Notes under the pieces: generated by a model | The model's input: only the letters and a program-made list of their open reading frames with translations | Database searches by the model: none | What the model was told of the DNA's origin: nothing | From: Helianthus annuus | Lineage: Eukaryota; Streptophyta; Magnoliopsida; Asterales; Asteraceae | Assembly (NCBI RefSeq): GCF_002127325.2 | Contig: NC_035436.2 | Location: forward strand, 18,920,205-18,984,204 | Reading direction: 5' to 3' | DNA: 64,000 nucleotides | Translations under genes and position numbers: made by a program | Part shown: in pieces, positions 42,827 through 55,800 of the stretch | How positions within the stretch are numbered: the stretch's first letter is position 1 | How the letters are laid out: each line of letters opens with the position of its first letter

Positions 42827-43246
42827 TGCAACATTCCCAAAATTTTAAATTTAAAATAAAGTTATTACACGAATAGATCATGGGTAAGTTGAATGTTAGA
42901 AATATGAAGTACCTAGACCGACCTAGGAATCGTTTAATAATTTAATTATAAAAATACATTATATATGAACCTACTCCGTTTTTAATGAAACTTGGTTCAA
43001 GAAGTAGATACAAATATTCTTGTTCTAATGACATATTCGTTGCTTTGAAAAACCTCATATTTTAGAAGTTATAAGCGCCAATAAGTGAAGCAGCTGAATT
43101 AATTATAGTATATAAAATAATAAAATAATAAAACAATAAAACTTTAAACAATTGCACTAAAGTTACGTATGCAAATGTGTATGTTTGAAATTAATGCAAT
43201 TGTGTACGTGGCAAATGGCTTGAACTCTACGCAAGTTTTCAACATC

Positions 43247-43254
43247 TATAAATA
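43247..43254 (+). promoter_or_regulatory. TATA box of LTR module 1
   Basis: CTATAAATAGAAAGG. In the 3' LTR it is changed to TGTAAATAG (about 59188), so only the 5' LTR keeps it intact. Confidence 0.55.
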
Positions 43255-43329
43255 GAAAGGTGCACTACATCATCTAAATTTGCTCAGCCCATTTTTCTTT
43301 CATCTCTCGATCTCCCTCTCTCTCTCTCT

Positions 43330-43333
<4 letters not shown>

Positions 43334-43372
<39 letters not shown>
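43334..43372. repeat. (TA)n in the 5' LTR, empty site for elements A/B
   Basis: A simple TA run here. At the same place in the 3' LTR the TA run holds two inserted elements (59300-61679). Confidence 0.9.
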
Positions 43373-43375
<3 letters not shown>

Positions 43376-43751
43376 TTAGTATTACACCCCTATAATAATA
43401 AAGCCCTGCCCCATTTTAAGTATTGTAACCTCTGACCACTGAGTCAATACCCTGTCCGATTGATTTAGGACTCACCAACGCATGTCAAGGCTCTGTCCGA
43501 CTAAGTACATTGGGGTTCTGTCTCGTGACGTAGCGATAAAATTTAATTGGGTTACTGTACTTAGTACGAATACATTATTTATTTTATGAAATAGTTCAGG
43601 AGTTATACCCAGGAGGATATGACAACCCTCCTGAAATATTAAAAACAACCCTAAACGCTCCTAAATACACCCCGTATACGAAAACCGGCACAGAAATACC
43701 TTTATTTTATTAAAAAATAAATAAAAACAAAAATAAGAGGTTGTCACGGGG

Positions 43752-43829
43752 CGCGACAGACCCATCTTATTCTGTCGCGGGGCGGGACCAAGCAAAAGAC
43801 GGCGAAATAACATCCTGCCACGTGGCAGG
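43752..43829. promoter_or_regulatory. GC stem and G-box palindrome in the LTR promoter
   Basis: CGCGACAGA (43752-43760) pairs with TCTGTCGCG (43771-43779). CCTGCCACGTGGCAGG (43814-43829) is a perfect 16-bp palindrome centred on a CACGTG G-box, 118 bp upstream of the second TATA box. G-boxes are bound by plant bZIP and bHLH factors. The 3' LTR keeps CACGTG at 62242-62247. Confidence 0.65.
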
Positions 43830-43946
43830 ACACGCGTCGACATCTCTGGTGACTCAGCAACACCGCCGCCACCTCTAGGTCTCTGGCGGGGCGTGACGGT
43901 CCCTGTGGTTTCATTCGCGGGCCGCGAGGAACTCCTCTTCCAGCCC

Positions 43947-43954
43947 TATAAATA
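43947..43954 (+). promoter_or_regulatory. TATA box of LTR module 2
   Basis: CCCTATAAATAGATCGATC. The matching site in the 3' LTR is TATAAATT at 62370-62377. Likely the main LARD-2 promoter because it is kept in both LTRs. Confidence 0.6.
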
Positions 43955-44974
43955 GATCGATCAGCATTCACTTTCAATTAGTTCAAAACTTGATTCCTTC
44001 TCTAAATTTCTTGTAGACATAATATCGGGTATTATACCCCCCTAAATAGCGAAGCTCTGCCTCTTTGTAAGTATCATAACCCCCGGTTACGTATTAGATA
44101 CACTGCTCGATTGATCTAGTGCTCCGTAATGACTGTCGAGGCCCTGCCCAATGTAGTCGTTGGAGTCTTGTCTCGGGGAGGGTATAACTAATGTAAATTG
44201 GGTTATTATACTAATGCGTGTGCATTGTTTAATTTAATAGATTATAACTAGGAAGTCACAAGGAAATCCCTAAATAACAATGTGAGTAATCCTCCTTTTT
44301 GCAAACTGTTTTTACAAAACCTCAAATTATTTACATTATATTAAACAGTGATTGAGTATTTGTATTCTACAATTATCATCGGTATGTTGGGGTTTTGTAT
44401 ACAAAATTTGTTACTAAACTGTGAGTAGTAACATGACCACCATTCATTGATTGACATTACCGTGGGTGGTAATTAAGGTAGATGGAAACAAATGTAATTG
44501 CGCGACCACCCTCAATCCTGTAAAATGTTAAATCTGTTTTGATTAAACTGGGATTCATTCACCAGTATTTCTAGTATTTCTTGCTGGTAAAATGTTTTAA
44601 ACACGTGTTTCAGGTAACTTAGTGTGAAGCCAATAAAAGCCAGCTGGAGAGGCACTGAAGGCTTAGAAAAGTGGCCATGAAAGTTACCTAATTAAAAAGG
44701 AGAATTGTTTTCAATAATTAGGGTTAATCGCTATAAATATATTACAAATGAAAATCAGATTATGTCCCACTTGTCATTATAAATGTATTATCAACAAAAC
44801 TTGGATTTTATTCCATCTATCTATTTTAAACATTTTAGTGTTTAACTCTGATAAAAATATTTCCTAACTACGGTCCTAATGAAAATTTCCGCTGTTAAAT
44901 TAATAAACACCGTTACCATCTGACTGGGTCGCGGCTCCCGTTCCCAGGGAGGGGTCGGGGGCTGTGACAGAAGG

Positions 44975-44987
44975 TGGTATCAGAGCT
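44975..44987 (+). other. LARD-2 primer-binding site (initiator Met tRNA)
   Basis: TGGTATCAGAGCT, five bases after the LTR end. It fixes the plus orientation of the element. Confidence 0.9.
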
Positions 44988-46121
44988 ATGCCACTGGTTT
45001 AAGCCCTTTAGGTGTTCTTCCAATACCTAAACCCTTAATCATCTGTGTTAGGAAATTAATATCTTATGTGTTATTCTGAAAAAACATAAAATTTTAATAT
45101 GTCTATCATGATTTTTATGCCATTTAACGAATTTTAAATTCCCAATATGCATTACCCATATCTGCATCTTACAATTATGCTATATTTAAATATATATATA
45201 TAAGTGATATATCAATAATATTATGTCTTAGAAAAAAAAATTGTGATATATACTATATATATCATATCCATCTATATGTGTAGAAACATAATGCGATATG
45301 AATCTTTCAACATTATAATAATATTACGATATTAATATTTATATCTTAATATTAATGTAGAGTAATACAACTCAGGTATAATGCCTCGAAAATGTCATAA
45401 TTTAAATATTAAAATAATATGTATTATACCTAAATGATTTTATGTCAAGTTGGGTAACCCATATTTGTATCTTACCATATGTTATACTATAAATATAAAA
45501 AAGGGATATATTCATGATATATTGTTATTAATTTTGCGACATGTATCATATCCACATATTTATATGAATATAATTCAATATAAATTATAATAATATTATG
45601 ATATTGATACTAATATCTTAATCAAAGATATAAAAACACCCTTAGGTATGATGTCAGTGAAATATCATAATATAAAATATTATTCAATAAAAGCAGGATA
45701 TTTTATAATTTATGATATAATCCAAAAGTTTTACTCGATTTAAAGATGTGAACTTGTCAAAGTTTTGATAAAACATATAATTATACTAATTTTGTTAAAA
45801 TATAATATTTCAGCATTGTTTAGATACAATAATTAAAATAATTTGTAAATCACTTTATAATTCATTATCGTATTATTAAATATTAAATATGTAGATTGTT
45901 CATCAAAATTTGATAATTTACGTAATATTCAGAAATTATACGTATAGTCAATATTGATGATAATTAACATGCGAGAGAAATTTTTAATACGCAAAAGCTC
46001 TCTAAGAAAAGTCTTTAATATATACTGTTATTATTTATCATAATTATTATTAATATAATACACTAAATGAAATATTATTAAATTCTATTTTAAAGTAAAA
46101 CTAATAATAATATTATTTTTG
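44988..46121 (+). other. LARD-2 leader, very AT-rich, no ORF
   Basis: About 1.1 kb dominated by A and T with repeated ATATC/GATAT words. No coding signal on either strand. It continues into the block shared with 18252-30078. Confidence 0.7.
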
Positions 46122-48639
46122 GAAGAATAAAGTATTTGTCTCTTGAATAAAGTAATGTTAAAAGAATTTTATAAGACATAATTCTTAATTTAATTAATAA
46201 TCAAGAATTATTAAAGTTCGGCAATTCTAAAATTTAAACACATATACGTATACAATGGAAGATATAAAATATTTTACAAAACTATATCTATGAAATAGAA
46301 ATATGCACAACAACTTAGTACTGTATAATTGAATGATTTTAATACATAATACTTATATATCAACAGGAAATAGCCTAAACTTATTTCTTAAATTAGATGT
46401 AAGTCAGATGTATATATTTTATATATAACTTGTATCAATATTATAAATGACATTTCATCTATCAAGTAAAAATATGTACAAAAACATTTAGTACAGTATA
46501 ACGATATGGTTTAAAATATATGTATATATATCTCAAAAAGAAACATTTTTTATCATTTGATAAATTGAATTCATTTTTAAACTACATTTAAATCATATGT
46601 ATATGTATTCTGATATTAGAACGATGCTTAATATATTAAGAATCGTGTTTAGAAACACCAGGCTTTGTATTATCTATTACAAATCTTAAATAAATAGATA
46701 TAACAAATTAAGAATTTGAATCAAATATGTTATAACCAAAACTGAGTCAACCTGCCAATATTAAATTCTTCTAAAAGAATTCAGAAGATTTATATCTTTA
46801 TTAAATTTATTCCTTTTGATGAATTTCCTTTTTATTCCAAATTATTATGTTCAATAAATTTAATTGAAATTTATTTTGTTAATATAAAGGGATAGACAAA
46901 GTTATAGGAATGAACATGATAACTAATACAATTAGTTATGTAATTGGATTCCTATGAATTAGTATTATATATATATATATACATATATTACAGGAAATTT
47001 AAATAAAAAACTTTATATTTATATACATATATATATATATACTAGCCATTTACCCGCGCGATGCGGCGGGAGTGACGATTTACAATAGGATACTCGGTTA
47101 CCGTTAGTTTATTAGTCGTCTCGTGATATATTGTATAGTACTTAAGTTAGTTTTCTTATTCGTGATATGTTGGCACTCGCTTTTCTTACAAGGCGGAAAC
47201 GACGATTTATAACGCGGTACTCATTTTATTTTAGTTTATCAATCATTCTGATAAGCAACATTTGAGGTATATAATCCGTCTCGTCTAAGTCTTTGGAGGA
47301 GGCACTAATACCTTTGTACTTTTTTATCGTGATATACATCTTGACCCACTTGTTGAAAAGTCTAATTTAAATCGACTTTATCAATGATGAATAAAACATT
47401 CAAAGTTTGTTATAGTAATAAAAATAATTAAAAAAGGGGTCAAATGTCACAATGAGGTTAAACGTGTGTGTCAAAATAGCCTTACTGAAATGCTTTCATG
47501 TCCTAAAAATTGTTTTTCAAAGAAATTACATTATCAATTTAAATATAATATATCTTAATTATAATATAATAACTATCTTCATAATTAAAAAAAATCATAA
47601 TAAAAGAAAGAAAGAGAGACAAAACGGTGTCAATAGGTTGGGCTTAACCCTACGTCACCCAAACCCATGTAGCTGGTTACCATCCCCGCTCAATGCGACA
47701 ATTTACAACGCCGAACTCATTTTATGTTAATTTATCAGTCCCCGTATGATATATTGTATAGTACTTCTGTGGCGGGGATATCGTACAAGTACATTTCAAT
47801 ATGAGCTGGTTTTGAATATGGAAAAGTAAATAAAAATACGCGTCACAACCTAAATGTAAGAAAATGTTACGTTGTAAAAAATGAGTGTTAAGGAACATCA
47901 CGTTATGAATATCTTAAAGCTAACACCATGAACCTACTTTCCATTGACCCACTTGACAACCCGGATGGCAAGTCTTAAGCACACATATGATTATTTTTTT
48001 TCCTAGTTGTTTTTTTATTTGCATAATCCGATAAAAAGGTTGTTTAAAAGACCAATGTTCAAAGAACCGGTGATATGGTCCACATAGTATGTTATTTATA
48101 TCACCGCAAAGGTATGGTGTTTGGATCTAAAGACAAGTCAAAAGATGATGTTTTTAACTTTCTATTAAATGCAATCAAGAATATGTTGATAGAAGTTTAT
48201 ATATTTTTTTATTAATGTTGATTATTGTATTTTGTATCTTGCATAATACATCAAAGGGTCGGTTTGAGTGAGTTATAAAGTAGCAAACGTGGAAACCGGC
48301 CTATTTTTTGCGACCTGTTCTTCTTTAGTCATTATACGACATCATGTCTGTTATCTACCAATGATATATTATCTTCTTTGTAACAAAAATTAAAAAAAAA
48401 CTATGATATCAGATTTAATTGATCATCAAATTACATTGAATTATTCAAAGAAATAAATTTTGACGTCTTCTTGTTAGCATCCTCACTGTGAAACCCCAAT
48501 CTAGTTTCCCATCAGGCGAACCCTATTCCGAATAAGTGGAAGATTGAGTCATTGACCGGAGACTCAGGTTGCCGACGCCACGGTCAATGAAACTCTGGCT
48601 ACGTTGTTTTGGGGGCGAACAAACCAGACCTCGAGTTCA

Positions 48640-49510
48640 TCACCGCTTGTGCCACTGCAGCCGATGAATCAAACCCGAAACTTGATCTAAGCGGGTTAGA
48701 GTTCTGCCGAATTTGTTGTTGAGAAGGTTCGAACCGTAAACATCATCCAGCTTAGTGGGCTTTATTTCCCCAAATCTGTTGTAAAGATTAGTGGATAAAT
48801 TATCAATCATTTGCTGCCTTTGTAGCAACTCAAGTTCCATCTCTAAATCTCTAGATCTTAAAGACGTCTTCAAACGGCTACCCGGAAGCTGTAATGCGGG
48901 TGGCGTTATATTAACAAATTTATTCTGCCACATATTCCCGTTAGGTGACATCGGCGGAGTTGAACCGACACCTAACGGACTCATCAAACCCATTTCAATT
49001 GGCCCAACAGAACCCGTTTTTGGCGATGGAACAGAACACGCCTCGAGCAATCAAATCCACCGGTTTGTTCCTGTTGGCGTATGTTAAATTCGGGTCCGCA
49101 CAAGCCTCAAGTAACAACTTCACCGTTTTGACGGACGAAGAAGACCTGCCAGCCGCAACACAGTGAAGCGCAGTTGCACCATCAGAGTCAGATACTTTGT
49201 TCACATCGGCTTTTCCGGAACCGATTATATATTTCACGACATTTGTGCTTCCGTACACAGCCGCAATCATTAACGGAGTTCGTTTTTCCAACCCCATCTT
49301 CGTTTTACACCTGTTTTTTCTTCCGTACCACAAACCGACATCGTCTAACCTCGTACCGTTTGTTTCTACCTTGTACTGGAGCCCAAAAACATCATCTGTA
49401 ACTGCTAATTCTAGTAAGCTCGAGGAATTTAAGAAAGCCCCGATTTGTTTTTCTTGAAACTTTATTTCTCCCTCCATGATACCAAATTTACTTTTCGAAA
49501 CCTTACACAT
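48640..49510 (-). pseudogene. CCCH/ankyrin fragment in H2
   Basis: Same as in H1 and H3: ATG at 49510, ankyrin frame to 48995, C-terminal region in another frame at 48640-49050, zinc fingers deleted. One difference is LAVTDD for LAATDD. Confidence 0.85.
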
Positions 49511-49871
49511 CAAACCTGCAAATAACAAACAACAATGGTAGGATTATTATTATTCTTATTTGGGATAACAAGAACAGACAGAAATGAGTTGTGCATCAGA
49601 TATTTTTATATATTTTGAGCATATATATTTTTTTTAATTGTGTGATCTATAAATTGATAGTACATGAAAACAATATCAAAAAAATCAAAAAATTAAAGAG
49701 TATTCTCTTTTATTTTTATGCTTCCATTCTACACTAAAGATGAAAAAATACCCACTCCTAACTGTAAGAATACTTATTGTTGCCAAAAAAATGACATTCT
49801 GTGTCTGTATTATCATTTCATAGTTGTTAAAATAAAATGATCAAGAATCACCAAAAAAAAACTTTATATTT

Positions 49872-50075
49872 TCACAAGATAATCATACAACGCATAAATG
49901 TATACCAAAAGGGGGGAACTTGATCTGGGAGTAAAATGAACCTCGAAAACGATCGAGAAAACATCTGTAATGCAGCAGAATGGCGAGATTCATATATCGG
50001 GTCAAATATCGCCACAGATTCACAGATCGATGCTACTGCTAGTAGTGCAACAATAATACCTAATTTTCTTGACAA
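49872..50075 (-). pseudogene. RPN2-like exon in H2
   Basis: 67-codon frame as in H3, starting at TTG. Signal-like segment GIIVALLAVASICE followed by IFDPIYESRHSAALQMF. Tentative identity. Confidence 0.4.
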
Positions 50076-50751
50076 TGCCCCCTATTATAAACTAAAAATA
50101 ATCAGAAACATTTAACAAGTATGATTTGATAAATCGAGATTGAAACAGAATCTTACGAGTTTGATCGGCAGCTGAAGATCATCATCTGGTAGTAAGCCAA
50201 GCATGTGAGAACCACAAATATAAAATGTGCAAAATAGGTAAAGAAAAAGTGACTTCAGTAATAGGTAAAGAAAACTTTACTGTAACTCGAATATATGCAA
50301 AATAGGTAAAGAAAACTTTACTGTAACTCGAATATATGCAAAATAGGTAAAGAAAAAGTGACTTCAGTAGCAAAAGTAAGAATATCATGCATGAATCTTT
50401 TCATACTTTCATTTTCATCCAAGTGCATAAAAGCATGTTTCATTTCATTGACACTCTATTTCTTTTGATTATCTTAAATAATGATGATGATGAGAATCAT
50501 CAAAGCACTTCATGCACAAGATTGCACAGCCTATCTTTTGGCTACTTATTAACCATTTTCATAGTGAAAATTTGATGTAATCAAATTTCTCCAGTAACAC
50601 ATAAGCTCTAGTAATCCAATACATGCTGGACCATAGTGACCTAATTCACACAAAAGATGTAAGTTGTAACCATAAAGAATGTGATGCATTTTCTATCATA
50701 ACGAATTTAATAATATGACATGAAAACCATACAAAAGCTATGACTGCTTAC

Positions 50752-50829
50752 AATGGATCTGTTCTTCAAGGCATGTCCCTTTGCTGTTTTGCAAGCTTGT
50801 TTGACAGCAAAAGCATCCATACCATCAAC
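50752..50829 (-). pseudogene. PDH E1-alpha exon in H2
   Basis: Same 78-bp exon with splice signals as in H1 and H3. Confidence 0.85.
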
Positions 50830-52642
50830 CTATGCAGGGATATGAATTGAGACTGAATGTTCGATATAATTGTATAAATAAAGAAATTATATCCTTACAT
50901 TTTTGAGTTACCAGTCCATCTCCTTCAGAATCTCGGAGATTATAACAGTTGGTATGGCTGCATGTGTTACATCAACAGTTGTCGTTAAACTCATGTGTTA
51001 AATTGTGCATTATATCAGATCATACTTATTTCTTGACCAAATGCCTAACACAGAGATAACTCGTCATCTTGACCAGATCATACTTATTTCTTGAAACATA
51101 AATAACATGGTTTTTTCAAAATATGATAATCGCTTACCAAATAAAGTTGTTGCGGCTGCGCTGGCTGCATCCTCATCCACAGGATCATTCCTGTAAAAAC
51201 ACATTAGCACATTACATGTTTAAATTAACAACATACAAGAAGCATAATACCTGATGTGTAAACCAAATACAACATACAACATTCTACATTAAACTGTTTT
51301 CTCAATCATGCTTCAGCTATTCACCCATCAAATGAAGCAATAACCTTCATTTTATCACTCCATTCACAATATCAGTTCACAAAACATTACAAAAACCCAG
51401 AACCAACACAGATCTGAAAATTTTATGCAGATCTAACATAAATACATCCAAAAACAGTAGCGAAACTGTTTAAAACAACTTATAACACATGAAATTTAAT
51501 AGCGTATAAACATAAACTACACAAATACCAAACAAAAAGGTAGATCTGGTAAGGATAGTACCAATCTGGCCACCAACCAACGTCATCATCTTCCACCCAC
51601 AGCCACCATCGTTGATGAACCCAGCGCATGTCTGACGGTGTCAGATAGAGAGATAATCACTGAGAAAGCCTAGATCTAAAAGCTCAGTTGCACAATCAAC
51701 AACTTAAGCTTACCTGACAATTGTCGAGTGGTAGGAATGCTTGGGGTTTCTGAATCGCCGAGAGAGAGATAGAGAGCTTGGGCTTTCTGAATCGAATCGC
51801 CGAGAGAGAGCTTGGGGTTTCTGAATCGCCGAGAGAGAGAGAGAGAGAGGGAGGCGGATAGGAATGAGATGCGAAATCTGAAACCCTAATGAGAGTGATA
51901 CCGTGTTTTTTTTTAATGAGTAGTACATTATGCATCTCATGTTGTACCGCGTGTGTTTTTTTGGGTGAAGGGCATAATTGGAATTGTAAATTATATTGTA
52001 CTTTAGAGGGTTGTATAGCATGCTTTAGGGGTGTTTTAAGGGAATTTTTATGACTTTAAGAAGTCCTTTGGATATGCTTTATAAAGTAGTATAGAAGTAT
52101 AGATATATATATGCAAGACATCATCTTCTTGAAAATATACATTATAATCAAATGTCTTCTGTAGAAGGACAAGCTTTTATATAACAAAAGAAACAAATCT
52201 ACATGTTTACTCAAGATCTATTTTGACACCCAGCTTTAATTCAAAAGATACCTTAAGAATACCTATACTAGCACCACCTCTTGAAAAAAAATAGTGGGTC
52301 AATGACAAATAATCTCAAAATTTTATATAAAACCCTTACCTTATTTTCTAAATACCTATCCAGCCATGCGCACTCGAAACATAGTTAAGTTAAGGCAATA
52401 TAGAGAAAAGATGTTATACCAAGGGAAGAAACAACATATATAGTATATACATTTTCCTTATATTTTGATAAGATATATAGTAAAAGAAAATGTTAAAATA
52501 TAACATGTACATATGTATATCTTAATATATATATTTATCAACGCATAATCCTGATAGCTATGACTATAATTGTGCTAAACATGGTGTGAGCAACAAAATG
52601 TGCCTGTATAATTGCTTAGTTCTGTGATAATTATATCTGAAC

Positions 52643-52882
52643 ATGTTTGTAATTCAGATGTCAAGGGAAATAGCATGTAATCAAGAAATTCAGGCTAGTA
52701 ATGAAAACTCTCTGGATAAAAATACTATGGAAAATATAACAGCTCAAGGAATATCAAATTCTATACCTTCGATCATTGAAGCCATTAAAATTTATGTCCC
52801 TATAAACGAAAATCATACTATACACTGTAAACATACCCATCACTTCATACCTGACCCTAGTATCAACGGAAGTCATGATATT
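52643..52882 (+). pseudogene. LARD-2 gag-like ORF, part 1 (copy 2, original place)
   Basis: Identical in arrangement to 24825-25064, ending at the ATATT target site of the solo LTR (52878-52882). Confidence 0.6.
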
Positions 52883-55800
52883 TGTCACACCCCCAAAATA
52901 CCACCCATGGAAAACCCTACTAGGCGTGTGACAAACCAATAACGAGCCACTAATCATGTTGAACTCATAACAAGTTTAAAAATGAAATTGCCAATTATTA
53001 ATGAAAAGTACCATCAATAAGTTTAAATGAAAACCAACATGTTCAGCGGAAGCAATAAAGGAAATCATAGTTTAACTGTTTCAAAATCACATGTCATATC
53101 AACAATTCCAACACATGTATCCCTCCAGTTCGACCCATGACCACTTCAGCTACTCCAGACAGCAAGTTCCAATCCAAGACATCTAACGACCTGTGAGCAT
53201 GCAACAAATGTATCAGACAAGACAACGCTGGTGAGTTCATAGTTTTACACCATAATCCATGTCGGGTGATTTTGGTTAACATTTCCGTGAACATACACTA
53301 ATAACTAGAAACCATACCACATAGTTATCCATAACACTATGTATCATATCAATTCACAGGTTTATATGTGCATATATTATATCGTTATACACGTAGATCG
53401 GTATCTTGATTCCACAAGTTACCCTCCCAGTCCAACAAGTTGTAATATTCGCAGCCCCATGACCATCAGAGCCCATTGCCTTGTTATTAATTCATGCAAC
53501 CCGAATTACGTGTGAGGCCCAACTACTTATGCGGCTGGCCCACTTGTGCGGTCGATATCCCTAGTGTTACTGGGCCCCGTATCCAACACAGCCTAAAACC
53601 CAGCCCAAAATACCTGCCAAACTAATGGCCAGTGTGGCCCAATTCCAATATGTGACATGACAACGTTAATAATTTATACTCAACCATAATCTACATATTC
53701 TCAGTGAATCAATGATGTGTGTCATCGGAGACCAGCCAAAAGCTATCTCTGTGAAGCCCAACCGCAGCATACAGTCCAAGACTTATGCATTCTTAACCCC
53801 TCCCCCGGCCATTTAGTTACACTAATTAGGTTTTCTATATTCATAAAGGTTCCCTCTAACAACATACAATTCCCTAATTATCAAAATACCCTAATTAGTC
53901 ACAATTTGGATCACTTTTAGCCTGAATGGATGACAACCGTTTGATGATATGCACATGGGCCACAAACAATTTTGTCAATTTGTAGTTATATTGCACTAAA
54001 ACCAATTTCAATTGGACCTTCAAAAACTGATGCTTCTCGATGGATTCAAGGTCTCATGCAACTTTTCAGTTTTCATTAAATAGTTAATAGTTAATCATGA
54101 AATCACATAAGGTATTCACATAATCATATCATCAAGCAATTTATACAATGACTCAATACACGAGGTGTGAGGGCAGTGATAGTGGTGCGATCAAAACAAG
54201 GTTCGGCCCAGGTCTATATTCAATTACATGATCAGCCAACTTACACATATTGGTCCAATAATCTTTCAGTTTAGTGTCGCATCATGTGTTGACAATATCA
54301 ATTAAATATCGACTATATGGAAGTTGATACTTGTGCATGTGAAAAAGGAATTCAATGTTGTCATATCGATTAGAGTTGTCGGCCCAGTTTGTATCAATAT
54401 ATTAAATGTTTGAAAGTGAGTGGAGTTGGAGGTCCAATCAAAGTGTAGATAAGAGAACTGATAATAATTGTTGGACAAATTGAAAGTATAGATAACATAT
54501 CATCCACATAAAATCACAATCATATGCAACAATCCTAATCATTAGCATGTTAACTGATCATCAACTTATTCATCATAATAACAACTTTCAGTTTCACATA
54601 GCATTCCCATGTGTCAGGGTTCTACAACCTAAAAAGAATACTTAGAATCTTCTACCTAGTGTCAGGGTTGAAAGTAAATCAACGGAAGAGTCAACTATAT
54701 GGTGTGGGCTGCACCGAGACAGAAGTTAATAATATGGCTTTGATCTTCAAATGTAAAGATGGGAAGTTTCCATTCGTGTATCTTGGACTAAAAGTGGGCG
54801 CAAACATGAATAGAGTGGCAAATTGGAAGGAAGTGATTGACACGTTCTATAAGAGACTATCGAATTGGAAGGCAAAAAATTTGTCCTTTGCGGGCAGGGC
54901 AATTCTTGTGAAATTTGTACTTGGCAGCTTACCGAACTACTATTTGTCATTGTACAAGTGCCCGAAGGCTGTATTAAAGGTACTGGAAGGTATTAGAAGA
55001 AAGTTCTTATGGGGTGGGTGTAATACAAACAACAAAATCAGATGGGTAAGATGGGAAAGAGTGGTTACATCAAAAAACTTCGGTGGACTCAGGATTGGGA
55101 ACATTAAGAACCTGAATCTGGCACTATTGCTAAAGTGGTGGTGGCGATTTAAAATGGAGCCAAACCAAGTATGGGTTCGAGTGATAAAGGCGATACACTG
55201 TAATAAGAGAAAAGTGATGTCTATTCCGGTAAGAAGGCACTCACCGGGGTATGGAAAAATATCGGAGAAATCGGTGTGGAATTCTCGAAAAGTAATATAA
55301 ATGCATCGGCGTGTCTAAGAAGTAAAGTGGGGATTGGGGACAAAACTATGTTTTGGGAGGATACCTGGCTGGGTAATAATCAAATTAAGTCTCAATTCCC
55401 AGAATTATACCGGTTAGCGACAGAAAAAAGAGCGTTAGTAAAAGACTGTTACAAGACAAATGGCGGGGGTCGTATATGGGATTGGGCATGGGTGAGGGCA
55501 CCAGAAACGGAGACTGAAAAACAGGAGATGGAAGATCTGAATGAGTTACTGATCCAGCATCAGATATCATCAAGCAGCGATATATGGTATTGGAAAGATA
55601 ATGTTCGGTTGAGTTTTACGGTAAAAGAAATTAGAGAGTCTCTGGCACATCAGATTGATTTAAATACCCAGGTTGGGGACTTTGTGTGGAATAAATGGGC
55701 ATCAGGAAAGAGCAACATGTTCGCGTGGCGGGCTGTAGAAAATAAGATTCCATCGGCTGTGGGTCTAAGGGAAAGAGGTATGTCGTTACCGGACTATACC

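Larger units (their letters stand above)
42827..44969 (+). repeat. LARD-2 5' LTR, dimeric architecture
   Basis: 2,143 bp, TGCAACATTCCC...GGGGGCTGTGACA (the start is TGTAAC in the 3' LTR). Two diverged modules follow one another, each with a TATA box and then a related 200-bp block: TATAAATA at 43247 then block 43372-43612, and TATAAATA at 43947 then block 44027-44262. Shared words include ATTACACCCC/ATTATACCCC, CTCTGTCC/CTCTGCC, GGGGTTCTGTCTCG/GGAGTCTTGTCTCG and AATTGGGTTACTGTACTTAG/AATTGGGTTATTATACTAAT. A second LTR-like start (GACAACCCTCCTGAAATATT) lies at 43621 between them. Confidence 0.85.
47042..52103 (-). mobile_element. Helitron H2
   Basis: Copy of H1 by block duplication, with the same TCTATACT doubling at its 5' end (52103), the same cargo and CTAG at 47042. 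5,062 bp, slightly shorter than H1 through microsatellite and small indels. Confidence 0.9.
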
